Assembly (NCBI GenBank): GCA_032717465.1
Contig: CM064653.1
Span: 39,929,907-39,993,906, forward strand
Direction of reading: 5' to 3'
DNA from: Coenobita brevimanus
Lineage: Eukaryota > Arthropoda > Malacostraca > Decapoda > Coenobitidae
Length of the DNA: 64,000 nt
A program made the position numbers and the translations under genes. The notes beneath the pieces are model-generated. The model was not told where the DNA came from. It did no database searches and saw only the letters and a program-made list of their open reading frames with translations. Numbering within the stretch: position 1 is the first letter of the stretch; every line of letters begins with the position of its first letter. Positions 55,597 through 64,000 of the stretch are shown here, piece after piece.

Positions 55597-58500
55597 GTGC
55601 ACCCCCTGTGGCGGGGGGGACACAACCTGGCCGCACTAAGGGGTGGTACTACTCTGTGGCCAGGTTGTGTTAGGAAGAATACTGCCACCGTATTCCCTGC
55701 GTGTCGTAAAAGGCGACTAAAAGGGGCGGGGTGAGGGGACTAGGGACCCCCTCCTCTGTTTTTTAGTTCCTAAAAAGAGACAGGCCAGAGAAAGGGATGG
55801 GGGATGGAGCTATCCCTGTACCCTGAAGACTGGGTCTATGAATGTGCGTGGATGTAGTACGACTGAGGCTAAAAGGGAGGAGATGGGGAGAATGTTTGTG
55901 AGAAGAAAGTTGGGTGTGTTAGCTTTGAGTGAAACGAAGATGAAAGGGAAGGGGGAGTCTATGTTTGGAAGTGTGAATGGAAAATTGTCAGGTGTTGATA
56001 GAGGAAGGGCAAGAGAAGGTGTGGCCTTGTTAGTGAGTCCGGAAGTACAGCAATGTGTGATTGAATGGAAGGAGGTGTCATCGAGACTGATGTGGGTGAA
56101 AGCGAAATTTGAACGTGAGTTGTGGGTGTTTGTGAGTGCATATGGGCCTGGTAGTGAAAGAGATGAACAAGAGAGGGAGTCTTTCTGGAATGATGTTGAT
56201 GAGTGTCTGCAGAGTTTTGGAGCGAATGTGAATGTGGTAATGATGGGAGATCTGAATGCTAAAGTGGGAAATGTAGCAGCTGAAGGCGTAGTTGGTATGC
56301 ATGGTGTGCCTGGAAGAAATGAAAATGGGGAACGAATGATAGCGATGTGTGTTGAGCGAGAGATGGTGATTGGGAATACGCTGTTTGAGAAGAAAGATAT
56401 TTATAAGTATACATGGGTGAGACAGGAGGGTGGAAGGGTTGTTGATAGAGCTTTGATGGACTATGTGGTTGTGTCTAGGAATGTAATAGGAAGATTGTTG
56501 GATGTGAGAGTTCTGAGAGGGGAGGGTGGAGGTATGTCTGGCCACTACCTGGTGGAGGGAAAGTTAAGAGTAGGTAAGAGATGGGTGAGAGCTAGGAGGG
56601 TTAAGTGTAGCAGGGAGGTTTTGAAAGTGAGTGAGTTGGATAAAAGAGAGAAAAAGATAGAGTATCAAGAGAAATTGAAAGATGAGTGGAACGCAGCGAA
56701 AGATCGGGAAAATGGCAGCGTGAAGGAGAAATGGCAGTTGTTTAAGAGTGCTGTGGTGGGGCATGCAGAAGAGGTGTGTGGTGTGAGACGTGTGGGTGGT
56801 GGTGTAAGAAAAGGAAGTGAATGGTGGTGCGAGGAAGTAAGTATGGCTGTGGCTGAGAAGAGACGTGCATATGAATTGTGGCTGCAGGGGAAGGATGAGA
56901 TGTCATATGAAAGGTATAAGGAAAAGAGGAATAGAGCGAGAAGGGCTATGCGTGATGCTAAAGTGGCAGCAGATGAGAGGTGGGGTAGGCGGCTGACAGA
57001 GAATTTTCAACAGAATACGAAAATGTTTTGGAAGGAGGTGAAAAGGGTGCGAAAGGGAGAGTCTGGGAAGGAAGAACGAGTAAAAGCAGAGGATGGAAGG
57101 ATGTTAATTGAGATGGATGCAGTAAGGAAGAGATGGGCAGAGTATTTTGAAAGATTGTTGAATGTAGAGGAGGAAAGGGTGGCTGAGATTGTGGCGGATG
57201 GAAGGGTGCAAGGAATAAATGTGTTGGGAGAGTTGAATGATTCTTTGATCACGAAGGAGGAAGTGGAGAAGGCAGTAAAGGAGATGAAAACAGGGAAAGC
57301 TGCAGATATGGATGGGTGTGCTGTGGAATGCCTGAAGGGTGGTGGAGTGACTATTGTTGACTGGTTAGTAAGATTGTTGAATGTGTGCTTTGAGAAAGGT
57401 ATGGTGCCAATTGACTGGGCAAGTGCTTGTGTGGTCCCGTTGTATAAAGGCAAGGGTGATAAGTATGAATGTACTAGCTTTAGGGGTATAAGTCTGTTGA
57501 GTGTTGTAGGTAAGGTGTATGGTAGAGTGTTAATTATGAGAGTTAGAGAGGGTACAGAGGGAGTGATTGGTGATGAGCAGTGTGGCTTTAGGAGAGGGAG
57601 GGGATGCGTTGATCAGGTGTTTGCTGTGAGACAAGTGTGTGAAAAGTATTTAGCGTAAGGCAAGGATGTGTTTTGGGCATTTATGAATTTAGAGAAAGCG
57701 TATGATAGAATTGATAGGGAGGCTTTGTGGACTGTTTTAAGACTGTATGGACTTGATGGTAGGTTACTAAAAGGGGTGAAAAGTTTTTATGTAAATAGTA
57801 GAGCGTGTGTAAGAGTGGGAAATGCTGTGAGTGATTGGTTTCCCGTGAGAGTGGGGCTGTGACAGGGATGTGTGATGTCGCCTTGGTTGTTTAATATTTA
57901 CATGGATGGTGTTGTAAGGGAGGTGAATGCAAGAGTTTTAGGTGGAGGTCTGAGTCTGGTGAATGTTGATGGTGGAGAGTGGAATCTGAAGCAGCTGCTG
58001 TTTGCAGATGATACTGCACTGGTGACTGATTCAGAGAAGAGATTGAGACAGTTGGTAGAGGAGTTTGGAAGGGTATGTGAAAGGAGGAAATTGAAAGTAA
58101 ATGAGAATAAGAGTAAAGTGATGAAGTGTACGAGGTTGATAGATGGTAGGGGGATGAATATAGTTTTGAAATATCTAGGGTCACATGTTGCTGTGGATGG
58201 AAGAATAGATACAGAAGTGAAGTTTAGAATAAATGAAGTAGGAAAGGTGCTGGGAGGAATGAAAAAAGTGTTTAAATGTCGTTCGCTTAGAATGGATGTA
58301 AAGAGAAGGCTGTATGAGGGTGTTGTGGTACCGACTGCGTTATATGGAGCTGAAACATGGAATATGGGTGTAGCAGAGAGGAAAAGTTTGAATGTAATGG
58401 AGATGAGGTGTCTGAGGAGTATGTGTGGAGTGACGCGTATGGATCGGGTGCAAAACGATGAAGTGCAAAGGAGAACTGGAGTTGTTCGGGAGATGGCTGG

Positions 58501-59060
58501 TAGAGTTGAGCAGAGGGTGTTGCGATGGTTTGGGCATATGGAGAGAATGGATAATGAGCGATTGGTGAAAAAGATAACTAGATCTGATGTGAGAGGTGTA
58601 AGGCTGAGAGGAAGACCACGAATAGGATGGATGGACAGTGTGAAGAGAGCGCTGGATGCGAGAGGGATGTCTGTTGAGCAAGGAAGAGTGGCTGTGCGTG
58701 ACAGAAATAAATGGAGAGAAATTGTGAATGAATAAGTGATGGCGCAGCCCTGAGGGGATATTCTCCCGCATTTGGTCAGATCAGCTAGTCAGGTCAGGTG
58801 CGGGTAAGGGGATGGGTCTGTTATGATGTGGCAGGGGTAAACCAGTTCTGCTGTCGGGCCCTGCTGCGGATGTCACTGATTGCATTGCGCAGTTGACCCA
58901 TGTGCGGTGTGGTGCGGTGAGGATCTGTCCGTTCTCCCTTTTGAGGCCAAGATGCGAATGAATGTGTTTGAATGGATGAGTAAATGGAGAGTGTGTCGTC
59001 CTGTCTCGGTTACCTCCCTTTCCTTTGGGGAAGCAGCCTAGGTATACAGATAGATAGATA
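55597..59060 (+). mobile_element. Full-length RTE-type retrotransposon with 9 bp target duplication
   Basis: GTATACATT at 55,588-55,596 is repeated at 59,061-59,069. In between are a ~240 base 5' UTR, one endonuclease-RT ORF (55,838-58,735), a ~325 base 3' UTR and a short (GATA)n 3' end instead of poly(A), all as expected of the RTE clade. The 5' UTR includes an inverted pair ACACAACCTGGCC / GGCCAGGTTGTGT (about 55,620-55,632 and 55,660-55,672) that could form a 13 bp stem. Total 3.46 kb, the normal RTE length. Confidence 0.85.
55838..58735 (+). pseudogene. RTE ORF: AP endonuclease + reverse transcriptase, two premature stops
   Basis: One frame of 966 codons with internal TAA at 57,656-57,658 and TGA at 57,860-57,862. 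It starts MNVRGCSTTEAKREEM. Endonuclease motifs: LALSETKMKG (catalytic Glu), GVALLVSPEV, VFVSAYGPG, VVMMGDLNAKVG (Asp and Asn), YTWVRQEGG and MSGHYLVEGKL (final His). RT motifs: MKTGKAADMDG, FRGISLLSVVGKVYGRVL, CGFRRGRGCVDQVF, FMNLEKAYDRIDREALW (palm Asp), CVMSPWLFNIYMDGV and LLFADDTALV (catalytic Asp pair). The end has RWFGHMERMD and a basic tail. The TGA is next to GCAGG where RT proteins have R before QGC, so a CGA-to-TGA change is likely. Deposited crustacean proteins of this type are often mislabelled craniofacial development protein 2. Confidence 0.88.
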
Positions 59061-59185
59061 GTATACATTTATGTATGAAAATATTTTAAATATGTCTATA
59101 TAAAAGCATCTATACAAATATAGATAGACAGACAGATACAGATAGATAAATAGATAGATTCACAGATATATACAGACGGATAGAC

Positions 59186-59188
<3 letters not shown>

Positions 59189-59242
<54 letters not shown>
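59189..59242. repeat. (TG)27 microsatellite
   Basis: Uninterrupted TG run soon after (GATA)-rich sequence at 59,045-59,160. Confidence 0.95.
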
Positions 59243-59245
<3 letters not shown>

Positions 59246-59397
59246 AACAGGACGCAGCTCACCTACTTCCAGCACAGCACTTGCCATTTGGTGATAGGAA
59301 TTCCAGGGTTAGGAAAATTAAACTAAATGGCAAAAAGTACGTATCACGACATTCTTTACGACCAACCACCTTAAGTGTGCAAGCGGTCAATTAAGAG

Positions 59398-60090
59398 GTA
59401 AGAAAAGGGAGTGTGGGGAGGAGAGTTTGTGGAGGAGGCGAACGTATGGGGGAGGAGAGTGTGTGGGGGAGGCGAACGTATGGAGGAGGAGAGCGTGTGG
59501 GGGAGTGAGTGTAGGGGAGGAGAGCGTGTAAGGGAGAAGAGTGTGTGGGGGAGGCGAACGTATGGAGGAGGAGAGTGTGTGGGGGAGTGAGTGTAGGGGA
59601 GGCGAGCGTGTGGAGGAGAAGAATGTGTGGGGGAGGAGAGTGTGGGTGAATGGAATGTGGAGAGGAGAGTGTGTGGGGGAGGAGAGTGTGTGGGAGAGTG
59701 AGTGCAGGGGAGGCGAGCGTGTGAGGGAGAAGAATGTGTGGGGAAGGAGAGTGTGTGGGGGGATGGAACGTGGAGAGGAGAGTGTGTGGGGGAGAGTGTG
59801 GGGGGTAGTGAGTGTGGGAGGAGAGTGGGGAAGTGCGTGTGTAAGGAGAAGTGGTGTGGAGTGGGGGGTGTATGGGAAAAGGTGAGGTGGTGTGGGAAGA
59901 GTGAATAGAGGATAGGAAAGGTGATATGGAGAGGGTCAGTATGGGAAAGGCAAGGTGGTTTGGAGAAAGTCTGGGGTAGCGATGAGGTAGTATGGGGGAG
60001 ATGAGAGGTAGTGTGGGGGAGTGAGATGTGGTGTGGGGAGAGTGAGTGTGTGGAAGTGGGTGTGAGAAAAGTGAGTGAACGTGGGTGGGT
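59398..60090 (+). repeat. Purine-rich minisatellite (GTGTGGGGGAGGAGA-type)
   Basis: Irregular repeats of GAGAGTGTGTGGGGGAGG and GGCGAACGTATGG variants, with almost no C on the + strand. The long open frames on both strands (Pro/Ser/His-rich minus, Glu/Gly/Val-rich plus) come from the repeat period being a multiple of 3 in places; I do not call genes here. Confidence 0.8.
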
Positions 60091-60132
60091 GGTGAGTTGT
60101 GGTGTCACGTGTATTTGTTGATAGCTACGAAG

Positions 60133-60749
<617 letters not shown>

Positions 60750-62340
60750 TCTTGCTGCTTCCAGACGATTTTTATTCAGTTTGGGGAAGTCTTTTTCAGC
60801 CTGGAGTGGATGGGCGAACCTTTATCTACCCCTTCACTGAAAGAGCCCCCTCCCCCAAGCTGAAGCAATGCGTCATCCTCCCATTAACTCTCTCATGCAT
60901 GGAACCCTTTTACTCTACTCCAGCCAACACGAGACGATTTTCTTGAGCTGAGGGTGTTACAGTAACCATGTCGGGTATTTATGGAACGTGTATGGCTGTC
61001 AAACGTGATTAGCCTGCATCCCACATCACAGAGGCAGTGTTAGCAATGACAGAGACCAAACACATTCTATCTCCGTCATGGGCTTCAGAAAGTATCGTCG
61101 AAAATGACAGCTTGCCTTCGCTTTTGTTGAGTTAGGTTCGTAGCACCTTTTCCTTAGGGATTTACCTTGCATGTTACACCTCAGCATTCTCCGTGTGCCG
61201 TTTGTATAGTTGTGACACAGTTCCCATCAGTAATATACAACTGAATAATTGAAGTGTAATGTGCAAAATAAATAAATAAATAATAAATTTCCAAGGAAAA
61301 GGTGTTGCGAAATCTCCGAAGCCACTTAGAATACGACCCTTAATCCCTTCAGACCGAGGACCTCATTTGTTTCATTCTTGCTGGGATCAGACGATTTTAT
61401 TCAGCCAAGGGTAGACTTTCCGAACTTGAGGTGGGTGGTGGGGGGTTATATACAGCCTTTGTGAACCGCGTCCCCTCGAAAGTTCCATGTAGATTTGAAA
61501 TGTGGAATACGTTGTGGGGGTGAAGGGGTTAGCGTCGACAACCCCTTCAGTACGGTAATGTTTTGTCCATTTTCTTCTTGCTATTTACAGACGCTTTTAC
61601 TTAGCGGAGGAGAGCGCTCTTGTAGTGGCGGAATTACCAAGGCTTTATCTAGTGTCCACCCAGCTAAAGAAAACTGCCTAGATCTAGCAAGAGTTTAAGA
61701 AATGTGTCAGCGGACTGAAGGGGTAAACTCACTGGCTTTCTAACACCCTTTCCTAAGCGACTTAATGTGTTTATTGTACCTCACTCTCCTCTCCTGTGTT
61801 ACATGAGTCCTTCCAGTATCGCCACACTCCGCATAAATAACGTACGGAAGGACATTAACCACCCATATGCAAAAATGAATCTCTCGGTAAGTGGTGTTAG
61901 GGAGCTTCCTTAATCGATGAGAATGCGGACCCTTGTTTCCTCTGGTAGTTTCCTCTCCCTGCTACCAGACGATTATTTTTTTCACCCTACTTTTCCCTCC
62001 TGGTGTTTTATTCCAGCTCACACCAGACGATTTTATTCAGTTGGGAGTGCGTCATAGTGGCTTGAGCAAGGAGTAATTCATGATACCTTGTCCTTGGCGA
62101 TTTATTTTTCCACCTTATGCCTTAGTTTCCTCTTGTATGTTCTGTATATCAATAACATACAGGAAGACACTTAACCCTTTCAGCCCAGGGACTCTCTCTC
62201 TCTTGCTATTTCAACGTTTATTCAGCTTCGGACAGTAAACCCCTTCAGTATGAGAAACCTTTCCTAAATCGAAACAAATCGTCTGGTAGCAGAAGAAAAA
62301 AAAAGTCGCCGGGATTCAAAGGATTAAGGTAATGTACGGA
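60750..62340. repeat. Cluster of small palindromic repeats with CAGACGATTTTATTCAG core
   Basis: The core CCAGACGATTTTATTCAG or a close variant occurs near 60,761, 60,931, 61,388, 61,588, 61,966 and 62,023, degraded near 62,210, and inverted near 62,279. It is often preceded by TTCTTGCTAC. Outer arms AACCCCTTCAG / CTGAAGGGGT occur near 61,338, 61,542, 61,716, 62,173 and 62,240. Together they look like overlapping or decayed copies of a ~95 base TTAA palindrome like the one at 44,833-44,925. No coding sequence seen. Confidence 0.65.
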
Positions 62341-62422
62341 ATAAATCGCTGAGGAAAAGGGATTAAGAACTTTCCGATTAGAAAAACATCCCCTAAAAAA
62401 CACACTTCTCTTTCTTCCACAG

Positions 62423-62713
62423 GCTTCTTCGACATGACAAAGCCTGGAGGGAAGGACAAGGTGGAGGTGGTGGGGGGCGGAAGAGGGGTCCTAGCTCCCC
62501 CCTTGACGTGGTGGGGGGCAGTGGTGGGAATGGTGGGAGGCGGAAGAGGGGTCCTAGCTCCCCCCTGGACGTGGTGGGGGGCAGTAGTGGAGGTCCTGTT
62601 GGTGGTGGTGATGGTGGGGTTAGGGGGGTGTGAGGCAAGCGAACTGCAGATGGAATTCTACAACCAAACATTGCTTACCAGACCTGATGCTTACAAGATA
62701 CATAAGCTGCCTT
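62423..62713 (+). CDS. Candidate exon of an unnamed secreted or membrane protein
   Basis: Acceptor CTTTCTTCCACAG and donor GTAAGT bound a frame open throughout. If it starts at the ATG at 62,434 it encodes 93 residues plus one base of the next codon. The first 46 residues hold a 21-residue direct repeat (GGGRGVLAPP with TWWGAVV). A hydrophobic segment follows at about 49-64 (VVEVLLVVVMVGLGGC), like a signal peptide or signal anchor. The last part, SELQMEFYNQTLLTRPDAYK then IHKLP, has an NQT glycosylation site and looks like ordinary protein. The frame is also open back to the acceptor, so this may be an internal coding exon with its start upstream. I do not recognise the family. Later exons would be right of the window. 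Confidence 0.55.
62476..62601 (+). repeat. In-frame 63 bp tandem duplication inside the candidate exon
   Basis: Units 62,476-62,538 and 62,539-62,601 share GGCGGAAGAGGGGTCCTAGC, then CTCCCCCCT, ACGTGGTGGGGGGCAGT. The length is exactly 21 codons, so the frame is kept. Confidence 0.85.
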
Positions 62714-62723
62714 GTAAGTATCC

Positions 62724-62760
<37 letters not shown>
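62724..62760. repeat. (TC)n microsatellite at the 5' edge of an intron
   Basis: Starts about 10 bases after the donor of the candidate exon. Confidence 0.9.
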
Positions 62761-62762
<2 letters not shown>

Positions 62763-62863
62763 CTAAATATTTACGCGCACACCTGCATTTTCCTTTCGTT
62801 CACATTGCCGACTTTCTTTTCAAGGTAAAAAAATTTTACCCAATGCAGGGAGTGTATAAAAGG

Positions 62864-63400
<537 letters not shown>

Positions 63401-63431
63401 CGTTATAAATTCGTTCCGAAACGCACAAAAG

Positions 63432-63433
<2 letters not shown>

Positions 63434-63499
<66 letters not shown>
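63434..63499. repeat. (AC)n microsatellite
   Basis: Uninterrupted AC run of about 33 units. Confidence 0.95.
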
Positions 63500-63503
<4 letters not shown>

Positions 63504-63661
63504 ATATTGGGGGGCATATAAGTAGGGCCCGAAAAACACACAACCTTAGCACACTAAAAGTAACATGTAACTTGGTCCATACTTCTATACTCTATGACTG
63601 TTTTCTGTATCAGCTGTTGTTCATCATTCACCAGTTCTCTTCTCTTGCAACTACCCACCCT

Positions 63662-63696
<35 letters not shown>

Positions 63697-64000
63697 GACG
63701 GAAGGGAAGGAAAGAACACGTGAGAGAGGGTAATGTGGAGCAGCGTAGAACAGGGCTATTGTTTTGGCACCAGGAGCATCTTAACGTGAACCCAGTGGAC
63801 TGCAGGCTAATAAGTTACTCTTCTCCTGTAGTCCACCATCCTCCTTTTGGGGATAGGAAGGGATTGGAGGAACGTTTGTACATTTGGGCACAGGAGCCAT
63901 CCTGATATACCGGTGCCATGTACAGGTGTCCCTCTCCAGCGGCATCGGATGGAACAGTGTAGTGTAGTGTAAAATAGTGTAGTGTAATGCAGTATAAAGT
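63500..64000. repeat. Unassigned right-edge sequence with (AAT)n
   Basis: An (AAT)~10 run at 63,663-63,695 and GTAGTGTAGTGTA repeats at the last 45 bases. I see no exon with convincing splice sites. Confidence 0.5.

Overview
The window is animal nuclear DNA, most likely from a decapod crustacean; that is an inference. Coding exons are short and split by GT-AG introns of 1 to 7 kb. The rest is dense in (TA)n, (AC)n and (GATA)n arrays, and it carries RTE, CR1-like, Tc1, Tigger/pogo-like, piggyBac-like and hAT-like elements of the sort common in crab and shrimp genomes. I see no bacterial genes, CRISPR arrays, rRNA genes or intact tRNA genes.

The one gene I can name is on the + strand between 10.05 and 22.60 kb. 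Five exons encode the last ~235 residues of a TGF-beta/activin type I receptor kinase of the ALK4/5/7 group (baboon in insects). The hinge, catalytic loop, activation segment and C-lobe are present up to the stop codon, and all splice phases agree. The ligand-binding, transmembrane, GS and N-lobe exons must lie left of the window. Introns hold SINEs, CR1/RTE fragments, a piggyBac-like element, a 155 bp MITE and a Tigger-like element. A second, unnamed gene may start near the right edge: one exon (62,423-62,713) has clean splice sites, a hydrophobic segment and an in-frame 21-codon duplication.

Layout. 0-3.8 kb: Tigger-like element (transposase start at the left edge) split by a piggyBac-like element, then rep-B. 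3.8-6.8 kb: three adjacent TA-flanked elements (rep-D, rep-A, rep-C); rep-A holds a G-rich TTAA element. 6.9-9.2 kb: minus-strand non-LTR pieces (CR1-like ORF1 and endonuclease, plus the RT C-terminus of another element). 9.66-10.03 kb: two RTE tails ending just before a receptor exon. 10-23 kb: receptor gene. 23-34 kb: TTAA and TA elements, an RT pseudogene, a second rep-A. 35.8-43.4 kb: a nested transposon block (rep-A cut by RTE, rep-B, DD35E Tc1 element, SINE cut by an hAT-like element that itself holds a SINE, RNase H-bearing LINE tail, another SINE). 44-55 kb: mostly unrecognised sequence with one piggyBac relic. 55.6-59.1 kb: a full-length RTE retrotransposon with a 9 bp target duplication and two premature stops. 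59-64 kb: very long microsatellites, a cluster of small palindromic repeats, and the unnamed exon.

Apart from the receptor gene and the candidate exon, the window is a record of transposon insertions. Several are datable relative to each other because one repeat interrupts another and a second copy shows the unoccupied site.
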